Assembly (NCBI GenBank): GCA_041397645.1
Contig: JAWKWE010000005.1
Coordinates: 248,001 to 312,000, forward strand
DNA length: 64,000 bases
Origin: Hyphomicrobiaceae bacterium
GTDB taxonomy: Bacteria; Pseudomonadota; Alphaproteobacteria; Rhizobiales; Hyphomicrobiaceae
Reading direction: 5' to 3'
Part shown: positions 1-8,536 of the stretch, piece after piece
Numbering within the stretch: position 1 is the first letter of the stretch
How the letters are laid out: every line of letters begins with the position of its first letter
Made by a program: the position numbers and the translations under genes
The notes under the pieces: generated by a model
The model's input: only the letters and a program-made list of their open reading frames with translations
What the model was told of the DNA's origin: nothing
Databases searched by the model: none

Positions 1-975
1 ATCGGCTGTGCCGCTGCCGTGCGCGATCCAGGTTCCGCCGCATGCACGCATCACCGGTTCCAACGCCGAGACCAAACCGCTGGCCGGGGTTTGAACCTCG
101 ATGCCATTTTCTGTGTGATTATGGATGTAGGGTTCTCGATTGGCCACCACCATCACCTCGACACCAGGGAGCTGCGTTTCGAGAATTTGGCGTAGCGTGT
201 CCTTGCTCCATTCGACGTTCTCTGTCTCAGGCTGCGTGCGCCCGACGCGCATCTGCCGCAAGGCTTGGCGAAGATCGCTGTCGAGAACCGCAAGGCCAAC
301 TGGGGGCGCTTGCCCGTTTTGTCCCGGGGTCGTGACCGCCTTTTTGAACGTCTGGAGCCAATGGCGGATCATGAACATCACGACGGCGATCGCCAGTATA
401 CCGCTCGCCAACACGATGCCACCTAGCAGCAGCGACAAGTATTTCCGCGCTTCAGCGCCGCGTCGCAGAGCAAACGTAAGATCGTTGACGATGACGAGAT
501 GCCCGGCCATCTCGCGCGATGCTATCGGGAATGAAGCCGTTAGTGTTTCGCGATTGTTCAACATTACCGAGGCAAAAGTGGGGGTTACGCCGCGTGCAAT
601 GTTTTCGCATTCTAGGGACGTGGGCATTAGTTTGGTTGCGAATTTGGGTGGGCCGTCGGCGCTACAGAATGCTATGGCCAAGATCCGCGGATCAGATGCA
701 ATGCGCTCGAATAGCGACTGAATTCTCGTTCCTTCCCCGTTTGCCAACAGTTCGGTCAGGGGATCTTGGAGCGAATTGAAGATGAGGGAGGATCTCATCT
801 CGACGTCTCGACGGGACCAGTCGTCAACCAAAGATGAGAGAAGGGGAGTGAGGAAAAGAGACGACAAAAGTGCTATCAGTGCAGCGATCAAACCATATTT
901 GACGATCGTTCTGGTAGGCTCTGCGCGAATTCCAGCAGGCCAATTTGGAAAGTATTTGATGCTTGAAAGTCTCAT
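1..975 (-). CDS. otsA: Trehalose-6-phosphate synthase with membrane-anchored receptor-like N-terminus (3' part outside window)
   Basis: Partial gene: 325 residues are visible and the frame runs off the window edge. From about residue 274 it reads VMVVANREPY, then QTPASGLVSALEPVM and GGTWIAHGSG, the start of a GT20 trehalose-6-phosphate synthase (UDP-glucose plus glucose-6-phosphate to trehalose-6-phosphate). Ahead of the enzyme are a membrane segment (about 27-50), a roughly 130-residue presumably periplasmic stretch, a second membrane segment (about 180-203) and a cytoplasmic linker. Textbook OtsA is soluble and lacks this. The ATG at 975 is used because an in-frame stop lies about 60 bases upstream; no strong ribosome site precedes it. 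It lies 127 bases downstream of the PfkB kinase on the same strand, so the two may be co-transcribed, and otsB lies on the divergent arm. Family assignment is firm; a sensing role for the N-terminus is inference. Confidence 0.88.
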   Translation of the reverse strand, partial: MRLSSIKYFPNWPAGIRAEPTRTIVKYGLIAALIALLSSLFLTPLLSSLVDDWSRRDVEMRSSLIFNSLQDPLTELLANGEGTRIQSLFERIASDPRILAIAFCSADGPPKFATKLMPTSLECENIARGVTPTFASVMLNNRETLTASFPIASREMAGHLVIVNDLTFALRRGAEARKYLSLLLGGIVLASGILAIAVVMFMIRHWLQTFKKAVTTPGQNGQAPPVGLAVLDSDLRQALRQMRVGRTQPETENVEWSKDTLRQILETQLPGVEVMVVANREPYIHNHTENGIEVQTPASGLVSALEPVMRACGGTWIAHGSGTAD

Positions 976-1102
976 ATGTTCTGCAGCGTCCGTTAGGCGC
1001 CCATGCTGGGCCACGCGCTTTTCAGGGTCAAACTATTTATCCGTGTATAATGACCTAAGTCGCGGCAGGTTTTTTGCGTGTCTTCGTTTGCGTCGAAGCA
1101 CC

Positions 1103-2236
1103 TCAGTTGATCTCATGCCACCGCTCGATGAGGCTTTGGAGCCCCTGACAAACAACGTGCTTTTCGAGTTCGGGTTGCCTCAAAAGTCCCGATTGCGAAT
1201 CAGCCGCAGTAACCACGCTCGCAGCGTTAATGGTCGCGGCTTGCAATGCGTGCTCGAAATCGCCGCTGCATGCAAATAGTCCGGAGAACGTCGAAACAAA
1301 CGCATCTCCTGCTCCTGCGGTACTTGCTACGGGAGCTTCGACAGGTGGACAAAATAGCGTTTCGCTCTTGAGGCCAACGTATGCGCCGTGACGACCATCG
1401 GTTAACAATATGGTACGCGCACCAAGGTCGCGAAGGCCAGCGATTAGCGCACGCGCGACATCGCTGCGTGAGCAGTCCGGCCTCTCAGCGGCTGCCAACC
1501 CTGCCGCTGCAATTCTTCTCAGAGTTGCGTTCTCGTTGCCGGCCAATTCGGCAACGGCTTGGCGCACGAACGTTTCCGCTTCGAGCCGATTGATGGCGAG
1601 GATGTCTATGTCTGGAAGCGCCTTCCAAAGATCGACAAAGCGCGAAGTGATCTGACGTATGCCGGGGTTGACAGACAACCTTGCCGTTTTGGGTCGGTAG
1701 CGGATGATCTCAGGTAAAATATCGGCGGACTTTCCGCTTAACGTCGATACATAGACGAGATCCACATCAAATGTCGAGGGCTTCAAGTCGTGCGCGCGCA
1801 GCAACGTATTGGCGCCCCGGAATGTGAAGATGGCCGCGTTACGATCGTGCGCGGAAATGATTGCGGAAGCGCCCGTCGGGGCTTCATCTGTCGACAACAG
1901 CGCATCGGCGGAGATGTTTTCGCTGACGAGTTTCTGACGCACCAGATCGGCACGTGGATCGGTTCCGAGTTTGGCCAGAATTGACGTATTGAAACCAAGC
2001 CGCGATAACGACACAGCAGCGTTGAGCGCGCCCCCGCCGCAATGTGTCGAAATGCTGGATGCCTCGGTCTTGCTTCCTTGTTCAAGGAGCAGGAAGGTCT
2101 TGCCAGCATTGCTCATGCTAATGCGTTCTATCAAGTCATCCTCGACGATGGCGATCGTATCGACCATCGCGCCGCCTATGGTTAGTGCTTTCACCGGGGC
2201 TTGCCTTCTTGCCGTTGAGGTGGTCTTTTGGGGCAT
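1103..2236 (-). CDS. PfkB-family (ribokinase-like) sugar kinase
   Basis: About 377 residues from the ATG at 2236. The frame stays open to an upstream TTG at 2290, but the Rossmann-like start KALTIGGAMVDTIA fits the ATG better. PfkB signature 1 is GGGALNAAVSLSRLG; signature 2 is STAGAGDAFVSTFSGLF near the C-terminus, whose Asp is the catalytic base of the family. Family members phosphorylate sugars or nucleosides (fructose, ribose, adenosine); the substrate cannot be read from sequence. It is the first gene of a minus-strand pair with the trehalose-6-phosphate synthase and is divergent from otsB across about 96 bases, so a sugar kinase role linked to trehalose or osmolyte metabolism is plausible. 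A residue stretch around LAAAERPDCSRSD looks like a lineage-specific insertion. Confidence 0.85.
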   Translation of the reverse strand: MPQKTTSTARRQAPVKALTIGGAMVDTIAIVEDDLIERISMSNAGKTFLLLEQGSKTEASSISTHCGGGALNAAVSLSRLGFNTSILAKLGTDPRADLVRQKLVSENISADALLSTDEAPTGASAIISAHDRNAAIFTFRGANTLLRAHDLKPSTFDVDLVYVSTLSGKSADILPEIIRYRPKTARLSVNPGIRQITSRFVDLWKALPDIDILAINRLEAETFVRQAVAELAGNENATLRRIAAAGLAAAERPDCSRSDVARALIAGLRDLGARTILLTDGRHGAYVGLKSETLFCPPVEAPVASTAGAGDAFVSTFSGLFACSGDFEHALQAATINAASVVTAADSQSGLLRQPELEKHVVCQGLQSLIERWHEIN

Positions 2237-2332
2237 CTTAGCGCGTTGTGGCCGGTGAGCCGAAGTCTTTCGCCCGGCCCGCCACAGCAAATCTCTAAGG
2301 TTCCATAGAACAGGTCGATTAAAGGCTAAGAA

Positions 2333-3109
2333 GTGACGTCAATTCAAAAGCCCGCACACCGTCCTGCCCCGACCCTCAATGATCTTTCCGGGTATGCCTT
2401 GTTCCTCGATATTGATGGAACGCTCGCGGACATTGTTGCCACCCCGTCCCAGGCGCGCGTGCCACGAGAAGCGGTCACCGCAATAGAGGTTCTGGCTCAT
2501 CATCTCGATGGGGCCGTTGCTTTGATTTCGGGCAGGCATCTGGACGACATTGATGCCATGACGGGGCTGCAGAAGATTTCAGCTGCTGGTATTCACGGCG
2601 CACAAATGCGCACGATGCAGGGGTTCAGTGCGCATGATAGAACGATCGCAGATCGCATTGCGAGCGTTCAAAGCGTTCTGGAAGCACGGGTAGGAGCGAT
2701 GGCAGGCGTGCTCATTGAGCGAAAGCCGCTGTCGGTTGCCGTGCATTATCGGGCATGTCCGCAAAACGAAAGCGCAATCGTGAGCATCGCGCGGGAGATC
2801 GTTGCTGGCCACGCTGCGTTGAAATACATCATCGGAAAATGCGTGGTGGAAATTCTGCCGGCGGTTGCCAATAAAGGCGCCGCAATCGCGCACTTCATGC
2901 GACTTGAACCATTTAATGGCCGCATCCCTCTGTTTGCCGGTGACGACGTGACGGACGAGGATGGGTTTGATCTCGTCAATTCGATGAATGGCGTATCGAT
3001 CAAAATTGGCGATGGACCTTCGCGCGCTGTTTTCGGCTTTGAAACGGCGGCGGAGTTTCGTCAATGGCTCGTCCAGAAATCCGGGCAAAGTGAAGGGGCG
3101 GGAAATTGA
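2333..3109 (+). CDS. otsB: Trehalose-6-phosphate phosphatase
   Basis: A 258-residue HAD-superfamily enzyme that removes phosphate from trehalose-6-phosphate to release trehalose in the cytoplasm. The nucleophile motif is LFLDIDGTLADIV (Asp26 and Asp28); later motifs are ALISGRHLDDID, a conserved VEILP segment followed by NKGAAIAHFM, and the metal-binding GDDVTDEDGF near residues 204-213. Length matches OtsB proteins (about 250-270). The start is GTG at 2333, preceded by an A/G-rich AAAGGCTAAGAA. Its stop codon overlaps the TTG start of the GH15 gene, so the two are probably translationally coupled. With the opposite-strand synthase it completes the OtsAB pathway. Confidence 0.93.
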   Translation: MTSIQKPAHRPAPTLNDLSGYALFLDIDGTLADIVATPSQARVPREAVTAIEVLAHHLDGAVALISGRHLDDIDAMTGLQKISAAGIHGAQMRTMQGFSAHDRTIADRIASVQSVLEARVGAMAGVLIERKPLSVAVHYRACPQNESAIVSIAREIVAGHAALKYIIGKCVVEILPAVANKGAAIAHFMRLEPFNGRIPLFAGDDVTDEDGFDLVNSMNGVSIKIGDGPSRAVFGFETAAEFRQWLVQKSGQSEGAGN

Positions 3110-4890
3110 ATACGCTTGATCTTGGGTTGGTTGGCAACTGCAACGTCGCAGCGCTTATCGATAAGCGTGCGAACATTGTTTGGTATTGCCTGCCACGCAT
3201 TGATGGCGATCCGGTCTTTCACAGCCTCCTAGGCTGTTCGCCTGAACGACATGGAGATGGCACTTTTTCCATCGAGGTGGACGGCTTTACGCAGAGCGAC
3301 CAAGCTTATATCGAAAACACCGCCATACTTCGCACCGTGCTTCACAGCAACGAGGGCGCGGTGGAGATTATTGATTTTGCCCCGCGGTATGAGTCGCGCG
3401 GGCGCGCCTATCGCCCCCAGACACTTGTCCGTCAGATCCGGCCACTATCGGGCACGCCGCGTATCCGGATCAAATTGCGCCCCGGGTTCGAATATGGCGC
3501 CGTCAATCCGGTTCTCACGTACGGCTCGAACCACATCCGCTTCGTGGGGCCCAGGTTCACGCTGCGACTGACGACCGACGCACCCATCGATTACGTGCTC
3601 AATACGACCGCCTTCAACCTGCATGAGCCGCTCAATCTCGTTCTAGGCCCTGATGAGACCTTGAACGATTCCGTTTCGAGTTTCGCAGGTTCAGAGTTTG
3701 AACAGACAGAACGCTATTGGCGAGGGTGGTCGCACCGGCTTGCCATTCCGTTTGAATGGCAGGAAGCGGTCATTCGCGCGGCCATTACCTTGAAGCTTTG
3801 TACTTACGAACCAACTGGAGCAATCGTCGCCGCCGTAACTACGTCCATCCCCGAGGCGCCTAACAGCGGGCGTAACTGGGACTACCGATTTTGCTGGATT
3901 CGTGATGCGTATTTCGTCGTGCGCGCGCTCAACAGTCTTTCCGCCGTTCGCACCATGGAGAACTATTTTCGCTGGCTTATGAACGTCGTCTCGACAGCGG
4001 ATGGTGGGCATATCCAGCCTGTCTACGGCGTGGGGCTTGAGCGCAAGCTCACCGAACATCTGGTGCCATCGCTGCCTGGTTATCGCGGCATGGGACCAGT
4101 GCGGGCCGGCAACCAGGCATATGAGCATTTCCAGCACGACTCCTACGGCAACGTCGTGCTCGGCGCCGCCCAGGCTTTCCTCGATTGCAGACTTCTCAGC
4201 AAGCCGGGACCGGGGGAATTTGAACTTCTGGAGCGCACGGGGATGACGGCAATCCAGCTCTATGATCAGCCCGATGCGGGAATGTGGGAACTACGCTATT
4301 CGGCAAAGGTGCATACGACATCAAGCCTGATGTGTTGGGCAGCCTGCGACCGGCTAGCGCGTATCGCACGCCACTTGGGGCGTACCGATCGTGTTGCGTT
4401 CTGGCAGGAAAAGGCCGACGTGATCAAGGCGGCCATTCTGAAGCATGCCTGGTCGGACAAGCGCCAGTCGTTCGTGGATTCCTTCGGTGGCGACAAGCTC
4501 GACGCGGGCGTGTTGCTGATGGCAGAGGTCAACTTCATCGACGCGCGAGATCCCCGTTTCCTTGCCACGCTTGATGCAACCGAGAAGACCTTGGGCCGAT
4601 CGGCCTTCATGATGCGCTATGAGGCGCCCGACGATTTCGGTCCCCCCGATACGGCGTTCAATATTTGCGCCTTCTGGCGTGTGACGGCACTTACGCGCGC
4701 AGGTCGCAAGGACGAGGCACGCGAATATTTCGAGGCCCTGCTATCCAACCGCAATCATCTCGGCCTGATGTCGGAGGATATTAAGCCTGAGACTGGAGAA
4801 GCTTGGGGTAACTTCCCGCAGACCTACTCGATGGTCGGCATCATCAACGCAGCACGGCTTTTGTCCTCCTCATGGGATGATGCCATATGA
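3106..4890 (+). CDS. Glycoside hydrolase family 15 protein, probable trehalase
   Basis: A 594-residue GH15 protein with the usual N-terminal beta-sandwich (about 1-220) and C-terminal (alpha/alpha)6 barrel. Barrel motifs: GRNWDYRFCWIRDAYF, GYRGMGPVRAGNQAYEHFQHD, YDQPDAGMWELR (containing a candidate catalytic Glu) and GEAWGNFPQTYSMVG near the C-terminus. GH15 includes glucoamylases, glucodextranases and trehalases; mycobacterial GH15 trehalases are characterised. Position between otsB and glucokinase favours trehalose as substrate, yielding two glucose. No signal peptide, so cytoplasmic. It starts at a TTG overlapping the otsB stop, after GGGGCGGGAAA, and its own stop overlaps the glucokinase start. 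Alternative: a glucoamylase acting on glycogen-derived oligosaccharides. Confidence 0.88.
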   Translation: MNTLDLGLVGNCNVAALIDKRANIVWYCLPRIDGDPVFHSLLGCSPERHGDGTFSIEVDGFTQSDQAYIENTAILRTVLHSNEGAVEIIDFAPRYESRGRAYRPQTLVRQIRPLSGTPRIRIKLRPGFEYGAVNPVLTYGSNHIRFVGPRFTLRLTTDAPIDYVLNTTAFNLHEPLNLVLGPDETLNDSVSSFAGSEFEQTERYWRGWSHRLAIPFEWQEAVIRAAITLKLCTYEPTGAIVAAVTTSIPEAPNSGRNWDYRFCWIRDAYFVVRALNSLSAVRTMENYFRWLMNVVSTADGGHIQPVYGVGLERKLTEHLVPSLPGYRGMGPVRAGNQAYEHFQHDSYGNVVLGAAQAFLDCRLLSKPGPGEFELLERTGMTAIQLYDQPDAGMWELRYSAKVHTTSSLMCWAACDRLARIARHLGRTDRVAFWQEKADVIKAAILKHAWSDKRQSFVDSFGGDKLDAGVLLMAEVNFIDARDPRFLATLDATEKTLGRSAFMMRYEAPDDFGPPDTAFNICAFWRVTALTRAGRKDEAREYFEALLSNRNHLGLMSEDIKPETGEAWGNFPQTYSMVGIINAARLLSSSWDDAI

Positions 4891-5810
4891 CCGGCTGGCG
4901 GATCGTGTGCGACGCGGGCGGCACCAATCTGAGGTGCGCGCGTTCTCACGGACCGTCGCAGTTGAGCGATGCGCAGGTGATCGCCTCGGAGGAAAGAACA
5001 GGCATCGCCGATGTGTTGATGTCGTACGCATCTCGGTTTCCCGACGCGGAAAATCTACAAGGCGCAGCCATCGCGGCCGCCGGTCCCATAGAGGACGGCT
5101 GTGTGCGTCTGACCAATCGCGACATGGTCATTGACCGCGCGCATGTGAGCCGCGCGCTCGGTGGCAAACCAGTTGCACTGCTCAACGATCTCGAAGCGGC
5201 GGCCTTGGCGCTGCCCGCGCTCAAAGAGAGCGAGATGGATGGGCTCATAGCACGCGCAAATCCACTCAATGGGCCTCGCCTTGTCATCAATGTCGGTACC
5301 GGCTTCGGAGGGGCACTTCTGGTTCGAACGCGTGCGGGCTGGCATGCTGTTGCCTGTGAACCTGGACATATGACGTTAGCCCTGCCTGCTTCTGAGGCGG
5401 CGAATCTCAGCGATCCGGTTTCGGTCGAGGATGTGATTTCAGGCCTGACGCTCAGCGATAAAGTGCGTCGGCAGCGGCTATGGTCGTTCGCCGGAAAATT
5501 CCCTTCCACGCAGGTGGGCGATCTATTCGCGGTTTGCGAGACAGACGAGAGTGCAGATAGCTTCGTCCTCGCGTTCAGCAGGCTTCTTGGCCAAGTGTGC
5601 GGGGATCTCGTTTTGGCGTGCGGCGCGTGGGGCGGTGTGCACCTGTGCGGCAGCGTTGCTTCCGCCTGGTCGCGCGCTGGCGGCATCAGGGCCTTTCAAG
5701 GCGCCTTCGAGAGTAAGGGGCCGATGACGTCTCGCATGCAGCGAGTAGACGTAAATTTGATCACCGCGAAGACCCCGGTCCTGACAGGGCTTTGTCAGGT
5801 CCCATTGTGA
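4887..5810 (+). CDS. glk: Glucokinase
   Basis: A 307-residue glucokinase of the bacterial Glk type (not ROK), phosphorylating glucose with ATP to glucose-6-phosphate. Visible motifs: phosphate-binding CDAGGTNLRCA at the N-terminus, LLNDLEAAALALP with the catalytic-type Asp, VINVGTGFGGALL, CEPGHM (glucose-contacting Glu/His region) and LACGAWGGVHLCG. Length is close to E. coli Glk (321). The ATG overlaps the stop of the GH15 gene (ATGA), so it ends a three-gene coupled operon: trehalose-6-phosphate to trehalose to glucose to glucose-6-phosphate. Glucose-6-phosphate is also a substrate of the synthase encoded on the opposite strand. Confidence 0.92.
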   Translation: MTGWRIVCDAGGTNLRCARSHGPSQLSDAQVIASEERTGIADVLMSYASRFPDAENLQGAAIAAAGPIEDGCVRLTNRDMVIDRAHVSRALGGKPVALLNDLEAAALALPALKESEMDGLIARANPLNGPRLVINVGTGFGGALLVRTRAGWHAVACEPGHMTLALPASEAANLSDPVSVEDVISGLTLSDKVRRQRLWSFAGKFPSTQVGDLFAVCETDESADSFVLAFSRLLGQVCGDLVLACGAWGGVHLCGSVASAWSRAGGIRAFQGAFESKGPMTSRMQRVDVNLITAKTPVLTGLCQVPL

Positions 5811-6127
5811 AGCAAACGCCATTGCCAACGGGAGTACGCGTGGGGCTGACGAGACTTCATGCAACTCGGCGAGCTTTACGGCTCTCGGCGAAAGCGTGCA
5901 GCCGTCATGAAAACGCCGTCAAAAAGGATACGCATCGTGTTCCGGTCAGCACATCGCGATGTCGGCGGCTTCGACCCAAAAATCAGAGATCGCGAGAATT
6001 TCTGGCTCGGCCCCCCTGAGTGTTAAAAAGAACACATCAAAAGCAGGTACCGCTAACGTGACATTAACTATGCAACTTGAAACTTGATTGATGGCGTCGG
6101 AGGCTGGCATCAATCGGGAGGTGTTTC
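5811..6127. other. Intergenic region between glucokinase and L,D-transpeptidase
   Basis: No convincing gene. It presumably holds the transpeptidase promoter. I see a short dyad GTGTT-6-AACAC near 6020 and the ribosome site GGGAGG at 6116-6121. Nothing else stands out. Confidence 0.5.
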
Positions 6128-7642
6128 TTGTCAGTTTGGTTGAGTATGGCGGAAGTTAGGAATCGTCGTTGGAAGCTTGCCACGATTGTGGCGATTGCGG
6201 CCCTTGTGGGACTTGCCGCGCTGAGCGCCGACGCTAGTGCAAAGTCGGCCCGTTCCGCTGAGGAGGCGGTGGCGCCGCGCGACGCTGGCGAACCGATCAT
6301 GGCGATCGTGTCCATCAAATCCCAACAGATCACGTTTTACGACGACAACGGTTGGATTTTGAAAGCGCCGGTATCAACTGGCGTCAAGGGCCGCGAAACG
6401 CCCGCCGGCGTCTTTGCCATCCTCCAGAAGAACGCCGACCACCGCTCGAACCTTTATGACGATGCCCGCATGCCGCATATGCAGCGCCTCACCTGGAACG
6501 GTATCGCGCTGCATGGCGGACCACTTCCGGGGTATGCCGCGTCCCACGGCTGCGTGCGAATGCCATACGGTTTCGCCGAGGCTCTGTTCGACAGGACGCG
6601 GATAGGAATGCGGGTAATTATTTCCCCCAACGACTCTGAACCCGTCGAGTTTTCCCACCCGGCACTTCTGGTGCCGAATGCTGAGGCCCTCGCTGCTGCG
6701 CCGGAGCGTGCCGAGAGGCTCGGGCTCGAGGCTGCCGAGGCAGCCAAGGCCGCCGACGTTTCAAAGAAATCTGCTGCGAAAGCGGCACGCGATGCGGCAA
6801 AGGCCAAGGCGGCGTTGAGCAAGTTGGAACGCAACAAGTCTGCGGCGGACGCCGAGCTCGCGCGCGCCGAAAAGGCCCTTGCCGTCGCAAAAAGCGACCA
6901 AGCCAAGATGCGTGCCGAGGAGCGCAAGCTCAAAGCCGCCACCAAGGCCGCCGACGCGACGGCGAAACTCGATGCAGCAAAATCCGATGTGCAGTCTAAG
7001 CTCGAAGCCGCGGCCCAAGCACAGGCCGCCGCCAAGGAGGCGGCGAACAGGAAGCCCGAAATCGAGAAAGCGTCAACAGAGGCAAAGCTCGCGCTTGAGC
7101 CGGTCTCGATCTACATCAGCCGTGCAACTCAAAAGCTTTATGTGCGGCGGAACACGCGCAAGCCGTGGCCGGACGGAGGCGATGTCTACGACGCGACGAT
7201 TGAGGTCCCTGTCACGATCCGCGATGCCGATATGCCGATCGGCACCCATGTGTTCACGGCGATGGCGGCCGAAGGCGCGGGGCTTCGCTGGACTGCAGTC
7301 TCGATTGATGACGGCGATGACGCTAGGCACGCGCTCGACCGCATCGCCATCCCTAAAGACGTGCTGGACCGCATAGGACCGACCGCTCTGCCGCGATCCT
7401 CGATCATCATCTCGGACGAGCCTCTGAGCCGCGAGACGAACTATCGGACCGAGTTTGTTGCCGTGCTGAATAATCAGCCCCAGGGAGGCTTCAAGACACG
7501 TCGGCCGACGCCCCCCGCTCCTCCTGTCAGCAGGCCTTGGGATGGCGGCGGTGGCTTCTTCAGCTTCTTCGATCAGCCGCGCCCTCCGTCCGACAACCGC
7601 CGTCGTCGAACCAGACAGGTGCAGTCAGACTGGTTCTGGTAG
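6128..7642 (+). CDS. L,D-transpeptidase (YkuD domain) with coiled coil and second degenerate domain
   Basis: A 504-residue envelope protein. A signal-anchor segment (about 16-38) is followed by a YkuD domain with HGGPLPGYAASHGCVRMP, giving catalytic His and Cys; this family forms 3-3 cross-links in peptidoglycan or attaches proteins to it. Residues about 175-320 are an Ala/Lys/Glu-rich coiled coil. A second YkuD-like region follows (from VSIYISRATQKLYVRR to SSIIISDEPLSRET) without an HGC motif, so probably non-catalytic. The tail is proline/arginine-rich and ends SDWFW. The TTG at 6128 is chosen because GGGAGG ends 6 bases upstream; an ATG at 6146 is an alternative. The stop codon directly abuts the IS3 remnant. 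Confidence 0.85.
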   Translation: MSVWLSMAEVRNRRWKLATIVAIAALVGLAALSADASAKSARSAEEAVAPRDAGEPIMAIVSIKSQQITFYDDNGWILKAPVSTGVKGRETPAGVFAILQKNADHRSNLYDDARMPHMQRLTWNGIALHGGPLPGYAASHGCVRMPYGFAEALFDRTRIGMRVIISPNDSEPVEFSHPALLVPNAEALAAAPERAERLGLEAAEAAKAADVSKKSAAKAARDAAKAKAALSKLERNKSAADAELARAEKALAVAKSDQAKMRAEERKLKAATKAADATAKLDAAKSDVQSKLEAAAQAQAAAKEAANRKPEIEKASTEAKLALEPVSIYISRATQKLYVRRNTRKPWPDGGDVYDATIEVPVTIRDADMPIGTHVFTAMAAEGAGLRWTAVSIDDGDDARHALDRIAIPKDVLDRIGPTALPRSSIIISDEPLSRETNYRTEFVAVLNNQPQGGFKTRRPTPPAPPVSRPWDGGGGFFSFFDQPRPPSDNRRRRTRQVQSDWFW

Positions 7643-7880
7643 AGCCAGCGCGCTGCGCTTGGCTGCTATCGCGGACTTCATCGGCGATGCGGTTCCAGAC
7701 CCGCTTCGGCTTTGACTTGCGGTCTTCGAGTGCATCGAAGCCGCCGCTCGCATAGCGATCGAGCCAAGCGTAGAAGGTCGTCTTGGGAATGCCGATCTTG
7801 TCGAGGGTTCGTCTGACCGGCAGGTGCGAGGCCTCGACGGTCCTGATGATCTCAAGCTTCTCGGATGCGGGATACCTCAT
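7643..7880 (-). pseudogene. IS3-family transposase OrfB, N-terminal fragment
   Basis: Starts MRYPASEKLEIIRTVEASHL, then VRRTLDKIGIPKTTFYAWLD and ALEDRKSKPKRVWNRIADEV, the typical N-terminus of IS3-family OrfB. After about residue 70 the frame seems shifted: the neighbouring frame keeps a family-like IAAKRSALAL. The DDE integrase core is absent because the sequence then runs into the transpeptidase 3' end. Fragment, no catalytic function expected. Confidence 0.8.
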
Positions 7881-8254
7881 TCGGCATCCTCCCCATCCGC
7901 GATCACGCTTTTTTTGAGCAGGCGGTTCTCGAGAGTGACCTCGGCCAAGGCCTCTTTGAGCTGACGCGCCTCGGTTCGGAGCATCTTGACCTCATCGGAG
8001 GTTGCCTCCCGGGCGGTATCGCCGGTGAGCCGCTTCTTGCCGGCTTCGAGGAACTCCTTCGACCAGCGATAATAGAGGTTCTGGGCAATACCTTCCTTGC
8101 GGCAGAGTTCGGCGATGCTGTCCTCGCCCCTCAGGCCTTCAAGGACGATGCGGATCTTCTCCTCGGCCTAGAACTGCCTCCGGGTCGCTCGCCGGATATC
8201 CCTGACCGTTTCCTCCGCGTTCTGCGGAGCCTGCTGCTTGCCATGTTGTCTCAT
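7877..8254 (-). pseudogene. IS3-family transposase OrfA, interrupted by a stop codon
   Basis: Reading from ATG at 8254 gives MRQHGKQQAPQNAEE, then a TAG at codon 29 (8168-8170), then AEEKIRIVLEGLRGEDSIAE, CRKEGIAQNLYYRWSKEFL and a leucine-rich helix down to the TGA at 7877-7879. This is the helix-turn-helix DNA-binding OrfA of an IS3-family element, normally one continuous frame. Its stop overlaps the ATG of orfB (ATGA). A single-base change at codon 29 explains the break; the rest of the frame is intact. Confidence 0.82.
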
Positions 8255-8536
8255 CGGGTCCCTCTCTGGGGTTACGATGAGCCGCAAAATCTCTCTTATG
8301 CAATCAGCTCATTCTGTCCGGTAGGTCCTGACGGCGAACACTGAGCGAGTGCAACATCGCCCCGTTACTGTGTGAGTGACTTCGGTCAGTTCCTGACGTT
8401 TCGAGCTTGAACACGACTTGGAGCCGGAAGTGCCGTAGCGACCGCCGCTGATAAGTCGTGCCAGGGCATGCGATCGTCAGCCACTCTACTTAATGAAGTG
8501 CCGCTTCAGACACCGGCCTTAGTCAGTACAGGACCG

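Larger units (their letters stand above)
7643..8345 (-). mobile_element. Decayed IS3-family insertion sequence remnant
   Basis: Two overlapping minus-strand transposase frames of the IS3 orfA/orfB type, both broken. The orfA end is preceded by a GC-rich stretch near 8315-8345 that may hold one terminal inverted repeat. The other end is missing: homology to orfB stops at the transpeptidase stop codon, so most of the DDE catalytic domain is deleted. The element cannot transpose itself. Confidence 0.8.

Noticed and set aside
42..779. Plus-strand open frames at the window start
   Set aside because: They are antisense to the trehalose-6-phosphate synthase frame, which has clear family motifs and is simply cut by the window edge.
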